From Ciona savignyi (Eukaryota > Chordata > Ascidiacea > Phlebobranchia > Cionidae): a stretch of 64,000 bases of DNA. Shown in pieces: positions 42,301-54,700 of this stretch. Below the pieces are notes generated by a model. It did not search any database and was not told where the DNA came from. It saw nothing but the letters and a program-made list of their open reading frames with translations. A program made the position numbers and the translations under genes. The stretch is from positions 611,011 to 675,010 of the forward strand of contig CH003129.1 of the NCBI GenBank assembly GCA_000149265.1, in the 5' to 3' direction. The first letter of the stretch is position 1. Each line of letters opens with the position of its first letter.

Positions 42301-44768
42301 AGAGCCTGTGGTTTTACCGTACCATTAGGGACAGCTCACTTAATGACTACTTTTGTTTTACGTTGTTCCTTTCCTGAAATATTTTATTTTGATTGATGAA
42401 TTTTTAATTTTGTAACAGAAATATACGTATTATTTACTTGTTATACTTGTTAAGTATAACTGCAAATGCAGGCTGTATTTTTAAAATTCTAGAATGGTAG
42501 GAGAATCATTTTCTAATAAAGAGAAACGACGTCACATGTGGTTGTACCTCTGGACAACATCTCTTATATTTCTCAGCTGCATTTTGATTGTAGCCATTTT
42601 AAGAAAAAATGTCAATAACCTCAATAATCCCATTTTAAGATAAAATGTCAATAATCTGATCCTTACACATCGGATACGTACTTGTTATGAATATATGCCG
42701 TGCATCACATTTACCATCTGATAAAAACTTGTAAACTGATGAATACCGTGCAACGTACAAACACCTTTTATAATTATACTTCTTATGCATTCAAAGAGAT
42801 TTTGATGAAAATTGCCAGACGACATTTAAGAAGTGTTGATTTGGGTTAACAACACGGAAACCATATAAGCACTTAATCATTCACTATAATCTGACAACTA
42901 AATACCGGATCCTGTACAAACATTTTTAAGGCGACCTGCCAACGAACGCCCCAACTGGAGTACGACGACCGACTTTGGGGGGAGTTCTTCCCCAAAACCC
43001 ACGACCTAGCAACCCAGGACCAACCACCGGAGAGCGAAAGGATTGAGGAAATGAATCGACGAAGGAACTTGGGACTTCCCCCATTGCCAGAACGCCCAAG
43101 AAACCCAGTGCGGCGCCCGAACAGAATTCTAGCTGGAAGTCCTTCCCGCTACAATAGAAGACAGAGTAAGAAACATACCAACATATATCGTTATTATTTA
43201 AGTCTCTCGTATCTTCTTTAAGTTAACTTTGATGGTAAAATGAAAATTAGATAAAAAAAGAAAAATATATTTAAAAAAGGCATACGAAAGCCCTGTGCTA
43301 TTATATGCTACATTCATTATAGCTTTATTGATTGCCCGCAGTAAGAAATTACCACAATGATTTATATATTGAAGAAAATTAATAAATTATAAATAATTAA
43401 GATCACAATTTTCCCTTTATAAGAGTATTTACGCCCTACGCAATATATAAAATTGCTCTAAATCGGTAAAGTCGTATCTCAATTGCTTTGCTCATTTGCC
43501 CTAAGTATGTCGAAATCAAGCCTACGGCAATAAGCCTAAGAATTATACACTTCTTCTACAAGGGTCTGTATGTATTTAAAATTTTGGCAAGCTTTTAAGA
43601 GGAAGAAAAATAAAAGGATATAGGAAATTTATGTTTATCCCCGTGAATGGGAAAAACAAGGGGGTTAAGACACGGGCAATTGTCAGATCACCCCGCGCCC
43701 ATCGTCGGGTTACCGGAGCTATTGCAGTGTATTGTATATGACAGAAACGTTCCTTCAATTTGGTAGAACTAATTAATCCGCTGGGTTCAGGCAATGTTCA
43801 TAAAGTGCCTTGTCCAAGGACACAACCGACTAGCTAGCGACTAGTTTCGCACCAGCAACTTTTCGATTAAAAGGCGACGCACTTAACCGCCAGACTAACC
43901 GGTCGGACTAAACGGTCGTACAATGCCAATATATTTAGGGCCATTTGTTGTTAATAATAAAATCCGTTTTATTTTGTTTCTTTTTTTAAAGCGTAACGTT
44001 GGTGACAAGGCATGTCAGGTCGCCCGGTCATTGGCAAGAACGGGTTATCCAATCCGGTTGCAATTTTTATTAGTTCAAATTGCTATGCCAATAGTTTGCC
44101 TCGTTTCACAATTGTTCTTTACATATAAAGTTTAGCTAATCCATCCTTACATTCCAGCATCAATTGAAACCCCAACCCGAGTGCCTTACGTCCCAAGGAA
44201 ACGTGGACCTCGGATGTCGAAAGAAATCCAAATCGTTGTCATTATGGTGGGGGTTTTGTCGGGATTATTTATATTGGTGCTCGTGCTAAAGAAGTGCGGG
44301 TTGTTTAGGTGGATATGCAATCGAGCTACAGGCGACGAGAAAAATAACAGTAATCAAGGTATGGAAAAGAAGAACTCAAATTTAAATCCAAGCAGCTCAG
44401 GAATTAACACTTTAGATCCAAAAGAAATGACTAAAATTGCCGAAACAAAAAAGGGCAAACCGGAAACAAAAGTCCCAATAAAAACTGTTTCTTCAAGACT
44501 TGAATCCTCGAAATCGATGATGCGCTCTGATAATAAAGTCCCTTATACTACAACCTATAATCCAAAAACTTCCGATAATCGCAGTAGAAATAATCAGTAC
44601 ATCCCGAACCCAAGAAAAGCGCACAATCAAGACTTACCGCCTCCTTTGCCACCGAGAAGTACAACGAACAGCTATCAACCATCGCGCCACCGACACAGAA
44701 ACCATCGAAATGAAAGAACAGTATCACGTTCTGCTGAAAACTTTGACTCTTATAAAAGACGAAGATGA
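36328..44768 (+). CDS. Type I membrane protein with one CUB domain and a proline-rich tail
   Basis: Exons 36328-36442 (hydrophobic leader), 40402-40499, 41735-41922, 42144-42253, 42931-43165 and 44158-44768, about 451 residues. CUB signatures: a first cysteine (SCTYDKRITAASRNIK), SPLYPAQFPPQTQCMWE, GFRIKVSFSSFRLAP, GDC, RTFCGSDLP and ISSGNVLRINLHS, with all four CUB cysteines. A basic, proline-rich linker (LGLPPLPERPRNPVRRPN) follows, then a membrane helix (IQIVVIMVGVLSGLFILVLV) and a Ser/Lys-rich cytoplasmic tail with an SH3-ligand-like DLPPPLPPR near the end. Two junctions are odd. Exons 2 and 3 join in frame only as TGG GAG TTA, which is one base off canonical GT/AG. Exon 4 must use a weak GTGCAA donor rather than GTGTGC. 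The first exon is linked by matching phase only. It could be a receptor or adhesion protein; the ligand is not readable. Confidence 0.75.
36505..36680 (-). mobile_element. SINE remains in CUB gene intron 1
   Basis: Reversed tail and body (GTCATATCACCTCGCGCCCA, TATTGCAATGTCATG); head absent. Confidence 0.7.
36745..37930 (-). repeat. Inverted arm of about 335-bp units (left arm)
   Basis: The units of the 21.7-kb array in reverse orientation, with palindromic cores at about 36898, 37236 and 37574, an exact 338-bp spacing. The outer end GGGACACATATTGGTTTTGT beside a T run is the inverse of ACAAAAACAATATGTGTCCC near 39780 beside an A run. Confidence 0.85.
37930..40059. mobile_element. Long-terminal-inverted-repeat element with internal 335-bp array
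   Basis: Ends AGTGTCAACCACGTGTTTAA and TTAAACACGTGGTTGACACT begin inverted modules of about 240 bp that share ATGCCATATATTCATGC and CATGGGTCCC/GGGACCCATG. Between them lie forward units with GGGGAATTCCCC cores at about 38590, 38922, 39250 and 39595. No ORF longer than about 75 codons is present. It lies in intron 1 of the CUB gene. Confidence 0.8.
41515..41670. mobile_element. Rearranged SINE: two pieces in opposite orientation
   Basis: Reversed tail and body (TTCATGTTTATCCCCGTGAA to CCTCACGCCCACCG) abuts a forward piece (TTGAAGGAACGTCTTAATCA, CACACTGCAATAGC) and a short tail. This is an inversion or fusion of two copies. Confidence 0.65.
43615..43910 (-). mobile_element. Full-length SINE in CUB gene intron 5
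   Basis: Well preserved reversed copy from GGATATAGGAAATTTATG to CCAGACTAACCGGTCGGAC. Confidence 0.88.
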
Positions 44769-47700
44769 TTTTAAAAGAAAAAAAACAGTTTTTAAAAAGT
44801 TCAAATTTTGGTGTTCCGAAAATTGTATGTCGATAAGTGCATGGTGCCCTTACACCCTAACCTAACCTTACTAAATGAGGCATAACATTTAGTCTGAACT
44901 ATTTTGTTTGTTAAACGGTTATCGAACAAACGCCCATACAAGCTTCTTAACCGCAATAACGTAATTTTGGTTAACCAGAAGTTAAGCATAACAAATTGTC
45001 ACAATCTGGCCAAATTGTTGCTGGCTAACCAAACGCAAATAACGTTTTTTAAATGCTTTAACATTACACAATTTAAGCGCAACATCCTAGTATTATTTTC
45101 AATAAGTAAGATTTAAAGATTCTATACAAAACATCGGGTTTGGTAAAACGCTCGTAATTGAAAAGTATTTCGGTAAAATATTGTTTTTATCATATTTATT
45201 ATTTCCCGTCGTGATTTTTCATTCCTTTATCAATCTCAAAATTTATTGTTGTCAAAGATGGGCCATGATCAATGGTGCCCAAATATTGTGCGACCATATT
45301 ATGACGCACTTGCTAAAAGGCTGTGTAGAGTTAGTGACGCACTAGCGCTAAATGCTGAAACAGTCATTTATTGCTCTGAAGTTGTTGTCGGTTTTCTGCA
45401 CTAACAATGCCGCTTAGTGTACCATTTCCCACATGCTGAAGCCTGTATTAAGACAGATTCAGAATGTTTATTTACAGATGGTACCCACGCTCTTTCAGGT
45501 ATAATTAATGTGCGCGTAAAACTACTTTACGGATAAGTGCGACATGCTTAAATGTACACGTGTACTTTGTGTCAATAAACGTTAAATATCGGCCTTGGAG
45601 TCAGTGTAATGAAATATACAAAACCCACGAAAATTTAAAGACTAATGCACGTCACGGATGAGCAATCATGGGTGTATTGTGTGAATAAACAAACGTCTGT
45701 GGTAAACCCTCTTCTCTGGGAAAAATACCCATGCAGTTTACCACGGCGCTGTTTAAAAAATATACAACTATAGCCATTTATTGGATATTTTTAATGTATT
45801 ACATTTGTATAAACGCTATGATTTAAAACCAGTAACAACTAATCCCATTCAACAGGTATATTTATATATTATCTTATTATGAGCGTTATTTGCGACTATA
45901 TCACTAAAAATCATTAACGGTTATGAAAAAAGGTCTTTGAAAAGGGTTTTGTTTGGAAACTAGAATGTTTTGTTTTAACATTTTACCGATTCACAGAAAC
46001 ACAGTTTAAATACACGTGTATATGTAGCAAGTAGGTCATTATATCGGTTTTGTTTTTAAACGTTTGGCTCGACCGAATATACAAAAAGGTAGTATGGTCA
46101 CAAGGTCATTAGGTTTTTTAAACCTGACCGGATAATCCTATATGAAAACACACATACATTAACCAAAATGAGTACACTACACTGTATTATGTGCAAATAT
46201 ATAAAACGTGAAAAAACACTAAAAGTTAACAGGTAAAGCGTACAAATTAATGGGCCATGGGTACAAACAAATTAGAGAAAGACGAAAAATAACAGTTATA
46301 ATCGGATAACCCAAAATAAAAGAATGATATAACAACGTACGTATCAAGTATACCCAAAATCTTAATTCTAAACACCGGGAAAAAATTGTTTGAACATAGG
46401 GTTGAATTTTATAAGTTTGGAACAAATATACAGTTTAAACATAGGTTTGGCACAAATCTAGGTTTAATTTAGGTCGAGGATCGTTTTACAGACTGTTAGC
46501 ACCATTTGCGATTTTAAGAGACTTTTATTGCTTGACTTTCTGGAACTCGATTTAGGTGCCCAAGATATTGTTGATCGAACAAACATAGTACTTACATTAC
46601 GATTGCATTTCACCATGATCTTAACGCATGTTTAAAGACATTTAGCAAGTACATAATCATCACTATCACCCTTCAAGTCATCCTAACGGCATAATAATGC
46701 TTTACTATTATTTAATGACTTTATTAGTTTGCACTTTTTCTTTTCACCTGTGTTGTATCAATATTGTGGATTAAAGAATCCAATACACTACCCCTTTGGT
46801 TTTGGCCAACCTTGAAATTCAAAAATAAAAGTTTAAAACAGGATTAGAGAAAACGAATGCTACATATTACAAATGCCGTACAATAGATTAGTGATTTCAC
46901 GGAAGCGCGCTACTGGTGTTACACTGATATCTTGCCAAGAAAATTAAAAAGTTTTTATCGGATATTGGAAACGAAATAGTTATTGGGGCATATAAACATT
47001 ACACAGACATTTGAAGGATAGGTTACCGCCACTGCAGATATTGATAAATTGTACTACATTCTACCGCGCTGACATACTTATCAGCATTCATTCTGTGTGC
47101 TGAAACAACGTGTTAAAATAGACAATGTAAGTGCCTTTAGCAGCCCTACTTGAGAGTTTTCAAACGTATAGTTACTGTACTCCAATTAGTTAACTGCAGT
47201 CAAAGACCTTGTACACTAAGTTGATGCTTAGAATTCGCATTTTTATTTGATATTCCACCATGTTAAAATAGAATTTGCGAGTTTAATTTTATTACAACAA
47301 AAGAACTTAAAAAGCTTATGCGAAAGTCAAACAAAGTACTATTTTCCAATTTGTGTTCATGTTTGCATACCCCTTTATAGCGCAAGTAAACTTGCAATGA
47401 CGTACAAAAGAGATAGGTCTATTTACACGATGCCAGCATTTCTTCAAAGGATAATAGACTATCAGGTTTTACACTTCAGTGAGTTAACTAGAAAATACAC
47501 GCCGTGCGTTTAAAACCAAGAAAGTACTGCCAGTTAGCTATTCAAAATCCATAATCTTCAATAGGTGAATCTCCGGCAGGTTAGCTTTTATGCAGTAACA
47601 AGGAAGTCATTTTGACAGTCGTGAAGCTCGTTTTATTATCGCTTGGGCTCAAACCCAGCATCAATATATCAGGTGTTGCGTAACCGAAGCAGAATTCCAT

Positions 47701-48087
47701 GTTGTACTACGTATATGCTTTTTTGCATCTTTGAATGGTGGGTAGTAAATTTTTCGGTTGGTCGTGAAAAGAACGTGAAGCTAGGTTTCAAAACATTTCT
47801 TTTTTTATAATTTTCTGACAGGCTTTTGAGCCAGTAATAAGCCGTTACTAAGACTGTTTAACCGAATTCGGCTTATGAAAATGTTGTCTAAGCCACTTGC
47901 GTTTTTGAATGGTGTGCTGTATGCGAGTTGCTCGTGCTGAGCCTTTGGCCACAAAACTCCGTAACATTCTTTTATCAGTCATGTTTCCAATCGCGGACCT
48001 AGCCTCAAACCTAAACCAATGATACGATTGCACATAAGGTTAAAAGTACTATCCCCTTCCCTTCCTATTGATGTGTGTGGTCTTTAG
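44769..48087. other. Intergenic region, mostly empty
   Basis: AT-rich. Apart from the broken ORF at 45258-45499 I see no gene. AATAAA at 45577-45582 could serve the CUB gene. The minus-strand ORF at 47848-48033 is basic but has no exon signals that I trust. Confidence 0.45.
45258..45499 (+). pseudogene. Unrecognised ORF broken by one TAA, possible gene remnant
   Basis: From ATG at 45258 the frame is open for 48 codons (MGHDQWCPNIVRPYYDALA onward), meets a TAA at 45402-45404, and stays open for another 31 codons (CRLVYHFPHAEACIKTDSEC onward) up to a GTATAA donor-like site. The composition on both sides is protein-like (cysteine, histidine, aromatic residues). I do not recognise it. It could be a decayed exon, or chance; other frames are closed. 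Confidence 0.25.
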
Positions 48088-48236
48088 ATGAGTCGTTGGA
48101 ACCAGCAGTTCCAGTACCAATTGCACAGCCACCAGTCCTTTTTAGTAATACCGTACCCAGGGGACCACAAACACGAGACCCTGTGCATAACGAGGCAAAA
48201 ACTGCACCTTCTTTACAAATCGGTCCATTGCGCTAA
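48088..48236 (+). CDS. Orphan exon-like segment (possible terminal exon)
   Basis: After GTGGTCTTTAG at 48087 the frame beginning AT-GAG is open for 48 codons to a TAA at 48234-48236. It encodes a proline-rich peptide (ESLEPAVPVPIAQPPVLF and onward to SLQIGPLR). It needs an upstream exon ending in phase 1. CUB-gene exon 5 (43165) ends in phase 1, so an alternative transcript skipping the transmembrane exon could end here and be secreted. Equally it may belong to another gene whose exons I cannot see, or be chance. An AATAAA lies near 48596. Confidence 0.3.
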
Positions 48237-48751
48237 TGGAGTCAATTGGGTTTTCCTTTGCGCGTCCATGCAAGTATAAGAGGAAGGTTAAATTTAACAG
48301 TTCAAAGTTTTGTAAAAACAGTTTTTATAACAGAAACCCGATATTTGTGGGCAAATATCTAGCATTTTGTAAGTTATATTAGCGAAAAGAACTGGGTCGA
48401 TCTTGTACACATTTTTTGTCAAGGTTGCAATTTTGCGTATATTGATTTAAATTTTTTTGCAAATTCTGCTGCAATCATTGTTTGAAATGTAAACCATTTT
48501 TTAAATTGTTTTAACCGGTGTAATTACTGATGTGTTTTAACTACTGTGGTTAATTTTCCCGTGGTGATCATTTGTAATGCAAGAAAGGAGCAAAAAATAA
48601 ATTAAATTAAGACAAAAAGGAAGTGGTCAGTGTAAAGATCAAACCTTTTCTTATGCTGGCGCGGAAGTTAGATGCATTCCTTAAAGTTATATGCACCATT
48701 AGGTATTTTGTGGAGATAGATATATTTTTGGGTAATACATAACTGGGGAAC
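48237..48751. other. Upstream region of the SLC5 gene
   Basis: AT-rich with AATAAA near 48596. No clear TATA box or trans-splice acceptor directly precedes the start codon at 48752. Confidence 0.4.
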
Positions 48752-51700
48752 ATGTCGGCCGTTCCGACCGAATTATCAACGGCAGATTATGCTGTGTTTG
48801 GCGTCACACTGGGGTTCTCAGCGGCAATCGGGATATTCTACGCCATAAAGGACTGGAGGTCAAGAGAAGGGACTGAGGAATATTTGCTCGGTGGGAGGTA
48901 TGACATTTTAATATCGTTAAGTAGCGGATGCAATTAGTCTATCTATTAATTTTGCTGCAAAGATCTTTCGTGCAGGGTATCTGCCCGAGCTCATGCCCAT
49001 TAGGGTAAATGAATACAAAAAATATCTAATGATAATCGGCAATATGGGGTACTTTAAAATTGTTTTCAAAACACCAATTAAATGTAAACCTAAACTGTGC
49101 CGAAGCAAGTTTCGAACCCATGATGGGCTCGATTGATTAATAAAACATTTTTAATAAAATCGCGGTATATGAATAGGTGGCAAGCGGCTGGTTTTGAACT
49201 CGTTAACTTCACCACGACCTTAAGCTAACATGCCGATATTTTATTATTCCAGGAACTTAGGCATGATTCCTGTGTCCCTGTCCCTCTCCGTAAGCTTTAT
49301 GTCGGCAGTCACTGTGCTCGGCACGCCCGCCGAAGTTTATATATACGGAACAATGTACTGGTGGTAAGTATGTTTTGTAGTTGTTTACTGATCGTTTCAA
49401 GCATTGAATATTAGTGAATGTAAATGAATTAAGCTTGGGTAATGTAGGTTGATGTGGTGACTAGTGATTATATGTGTGAAACCATATGAAGACATTTACT
49501 GTCTCAGAACAATTATTCTCATTCCAGGGGAAATTTAACAAAAGCCTATACATTCTTTCTGTTTGTCTGTTTATTGTCAAACTATGCAAAATCTATTCCT
49601 CCAACATAACACATAACATGAAAGACAAATGCAGGGCCAAAAATCCATTAAATTTCGAGCGAGTTAGAATTCACTTGCGTGTGGAAGCTCACGCGGTAGT
49701 AAATCGCGAGTAAAAGGAGTAAACGCGCCATGTGTATAATAAAAACGGTCGCAATGGTGGGTAATTGTTTTTTATTCCCCCTATTTGTTTTTTATTTCGC
49801 TGTTTTTACTCTTCGCAAGTTGAATAGAAAACGGTCGCGGTAAACGTTAATGAGTTTTTTTTATTTTCAAGATGAATTTCTAGGCACGGCGTGCGGATTT
49901 TTTGGCCCTGCAAATGTTCTTGATAGTTTAAATAATTGTCTCTATTTAAAGAGGAATCTTTAATCTTGCTGGTGTGCATAGACTTGTTAATAACAGACAC
50001 AAACATACCATACAGCACAGCATTTTTAAATAAGAAGCCGTTGGATATAAATTGATTTCTTGTACCATCTACAGGTTTCTGTTGGCGATGTTAATAGTGG
50101 CGGTAGTGACTTCTGAACTTTACATTCCCATGTTCTATAAAATGGGAATTTCAAGCACTTATGAGGTATCCAAAATATAGAGCTTTTAACAGTAACGCTT
50201 TATACTTCCGTACTACATAGACATAGAGTTTATCGTGTGTATAGATCTACATATACCGTAAAAGGCATACATAGTCATTTGTATGACTTTATGTAACCAA
50301 TGCCAATTTAACTGTAGCAAACGTGGTCTTTAATTACTGTAAAAGAAGGGCAAGATGGTATAGTAGAAAAAATATCCATGCCTTAACTTACGCAGTTTAC
50401 ACATTTTCCTTTTCAGTACCTAGAAAAACGATTCAATCGTCCAGTTCGAATCCTAGCCACGGTTACTTTTATTTTGGAGACTATATTTTACGTGGGGATC
50501 GTCATTTATGCTCCTTCGTTGGCTTTAAGTGCAGGTGAAAAGATATGTTGTATGATTTAAAAATGTTACAGTTTTGCTAAAGTGCATCAGTGGGACTACC
50601 TTATAAAAAACAAATATAAAAGACCATTAGGCTGTTAAAACTGTCAATTCAGTTATTTATATCTTAATTGCCACCGACAGCATATACCTTCCGTGTATCA
50701 TTTTTTTTTCATTCACCCGCTTTGTTAGATACTAATTGGTTTAGCATGCATATATGAAATAAGTATAGCACTAAAATGCATAATGTCGCCAGATCATTAT
50801 ATTTAGAACAGGCGGCTTACGGGAGCTGTTGCAGTGTGTTTAACGTGTTCAGCTATATGTTCAAGTAAACTCTTAAAAAAAGAGACATAAAACCACAGCA
50901 CGCTGGTGGTGTTGACTGTTTAAACTTCTTCCTCACATTACTGAGCATGTAATATATATTAGTGTATACTATTTTATTTCCCTGGGTGGAAATGCGACCA
51001 CCTGTCGTCATATTACCTCGCGAACACGTAAGGAAGCATTGTTACATGGGTAATAGTTAGATCAGATGCCCAACATCAGGTGCTAATGCAATGTGTTATT
51101 TATGATTTGAGGCGGTCCTTTGGTAAAACTTATTGGTCCACTGGTTTGTAAGCAATGTCCTATAAGTGCCCATCAAGCTACTTAGTCGAACTCACTGAGC
51201 TTTAACGACAGACAGTTTAAACGTGGCCTATAGTTTTTAGCCAGAGTCCGTCCGAAAATTTTACAACGTTGTATAACGTCTCGCTTTAAAGTATAATGCA
51301 AGATTGTATTTATTTATTGTACATCCTGTTTATTGTATTTCGGTGCTAAAGCGTTATCTTTACAGTGACCGGATTTGATTTGTGGACTGCGGTTATGTCC
51401 ACAGGGATTGTATGTACGTTCTACACCACATTAGTAAGTTGGCACGGTTTCTTGTAATTTCACGCGACATTTCTTTCACCGCATACCACAACACACAGGG
51501 GGGAATTAAAGCAGTGATATGGACTGACGTTTTCCAAGCTGTGGTGATGTTATGCGGCTTTCTCGCTGTTACCATCAGGGGAAGCATTGTATTGGGGGGA
51601 TACGAAAAGGTGTGGCAGATTTGTGAAGAAGGGGGAAGGATTGATTTTCTTCAGTAAGTTGAATCCCTAAATCTTATATTTACGATTTTTATCGACTACC

Positions 51701-54700
51701 GTTTTTTCTTGGACAAGGCACTTAGCGGACATTTTCTGAACCCAGTAGGTATTAAATTCACCAAAATTGAACTTCCCAATCGTACATAACACAATGCAAT
51801 AGCTTCAGTAACCCGACGATGCTGGGCATAAGGTAATCTAACGGTTATCCTTGTCAGAAGGCTTCATTACGAAATCGCGGGATAATCTGACGATTGCCCG
51901 TGTGATAACACCCCCAGTCGTTTTCCATTTCATAAAGGTTTTATCCTATCCGTTTTATAGCGCTGAAATTGATAAGATAATTTGGTATTTAACAACACGG
52001 GTCTTTATTTGAGTTAATATTTGATATCAGTGTCACAGATTATTTGTGGTTTACCGCAATGAGTAATCATTAAATATGTACACTAAATACTGAGTTATAT
52101 CAATTTGTTATGTTGGAATCATGTTGCCGTGCGTAATTCATGTGAGCTTAACATACTAACATGTTTGATCAAACATGTTTGGACAATCATTTTATACGAG
52201 GACTTTTGCGTTGAGTCGCATCGACGTGTGTATATAGGCAGAAAGGGTACTTCAGGTCGTTATAAATTGCTGACCTTTGTACAATGTCCTAAAAGTCAAA
52301 ACCTCGGGATGTTATTTTGACCAACATTTGGCGACAACGACTTATATACATACAGCTTACCAAAAAACGGGAGGGATCCAGTAGTCTTCGCTTTAAAACT
52401 TGGCTTCGTAAAAAATATCACACCCACATACGACCTTATTTTGTCCAAAAACAAATATACATTATATTCATTCGGCAATTCATTTCTTTATTGTACAAAC
52501 GCAATGTGCCGTATGTATCATTCGGTTAGTAGAAACAACCATATACAACAAGTCAATTTCGTTTTGTTCAAGATATGTATATTTCGTCACACTACAGTAT
52601 TTTATTTAAATAGAATATAACATTTACTTACAAGAGTATGGTCGTGTAGCCGAATGTTAACACGATTGGTACATATACCTATTTCTATACAAACAAACGG
52701 TCTTGTAAACGAGCCAACCATAAGTTCGAAACCCTCATAAAAATGCTTACAAGAAAAACTATTTTTCAGCTTTGATTTAGACCCGAGATATCGTCATACA
52801 TTCTGGAGTATAATGGTCGGAGGCACGTTTTTGTGGCTGGGTGTGTACGCAGTGAGTCAATCCCAGGTGCAACGATATCTTTGTTGCAGAAGTGTCAAAC
52901 AAGCAAAGGGGTAAATGGAATTACCAGCGTGGATTTTATTCAAACAATAAACTTCAAATGCTGACTAAAACTAGAAATGTCATAATATAAATGTGAGCTT
53001 TGAACATTAACAATGCTTTAAAAGAGTTTAAAGAATAAATAAAAGAACAAGAAATAATATTACTCTTTTGTTGGCTCATTAATGCCTTTAAATTGATGTG
53101 GGCGTTAGAATAACAATACTTTAAACACTATCAGGGCAATTTATTTGAACTGGCTGGGTCTGGTTGTCATAATAAGCCTTTCGGTGATAAATGGCACGAT
53201 TCTCTACGCTTTCTACCATGACTGCGATCCCCTTGGGACTGGGAAAGTCGGCGCAACTGATCAGGTTAACCAAATGTTTTTTAAAATATTTTTATTGATT
53301 TATTTTCTTATTTTCTAAACTATGAGAGTTTTTGTATTTAAAATCGAAATGTTGAAAACTATTTATAAACCCTGAACCTTTCTTAATATGTCAGATAATT
53401 GGACTTTAAAATTCTGGCATACATGACGATTGTGTTAGTGTTTGTGTAATTTTTGTTCATTTTTTTGCAGTTGCTGCCCTACATGGCGCTGGAGTTGTTT
53501 AAAGATTATCCCGGAGTAACCGGTCTTGTCGTTTCTTGCATTTTTTCAGGAAGTTTAAGGTAAGGAGGAATAGTATACAAATTTTTTTTTTCTTGTAATA
53601 GTTTTATATTTGCTTTTAGCGAATTTTAAACCGCGATGGGCTGGTTAAGCCCCTTTTAGAATAAAATTTGGTATATGATTCGGTCCCGCTAACTATTCGA
53701 AAACAAAGGTCCATCGTTTAAACCTATGTCTTTTTCAGCACTGTTTCGTCCGGGATCAATGCTATGTCTTGCGTCACTGTAGAAGACTTTATCAAACCCG
53801 TAACTAAATGGTCAGACACCACGTACACGTGGGTTTCTAAAGGTAAGCATATTATTAAACATATTATTAAATAGTTCAAAACTTTAACATGGATTGGTTT
53901 CCAGGTTCTGTCATTATATACGGTGGGCTATGTATCGCAATGGCGTATTTAGCTTCACAGCTAGGTGGCGTGCTTGAGGCGGCGTTAAGCATATTGGGTT
54001 TGGTGGGGGGACCGTTGGTCGGATTGTTCACGCTTGGTCTTTTGTTTCCGTTTGCCAATTCGATCGTAAGTATAGGTTAATATATGAAATGAAACATGTG
54101 CATACATGATTTACCATTTGTTGCATATTTAGTTTTTGTCCGGCCCGTTAGTCTAACGGTTAAGTGCGTTGCCTTTCAATCGAAAGGTTGAAGATGCGAA
54201 ACTGGTCGCTAGCTAGTCGGTTGTGTCCTTGGGCAAGGCACTTAACGGACATTGTCTGAACCCAGCGGATTAATGGGTTCTACCAAAATGAAGGAACGCG
54301 TCTATCATATTCAACACACTGCAATAGCTTCGGTAACCCGACGATGGGCGCGAGGTGATCTGACGAATGCCCGTGTGTTAACCCTCTTGGTTTTCCCATT
54401 CACGGGGATAAACATGAATATCCTATCCTATCCTTATTTGTAACTTTATCCTGTTCCACTGATAGTTTTATCAAAAATTACTATCTCCAACGTTTTATAA
54501 TAAACCCTGCGCTTTGAAATAAAAAAATAACGTATGAATCACTGTTTGGTGGTCGTCGAATTAAATATTTTCACGATACTTGCCATATAAAGCGGGCGCC
54601 TAAATGTCTGAACCGGTGACTCCTTCGTGTGGAATATGGTTACAGCGATATTTGAAAACAAGATTTTAATATGTCAGAATACGCACTCCTTTTTAGCTGG

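Noticed and set aside
54138..54210. Functional tRNA genes in the SINE heads
   Set aside because: A- and B-box-like motifs are present but the cloverleaf pairs poorly and the sequence recurs with a constant SINE body.
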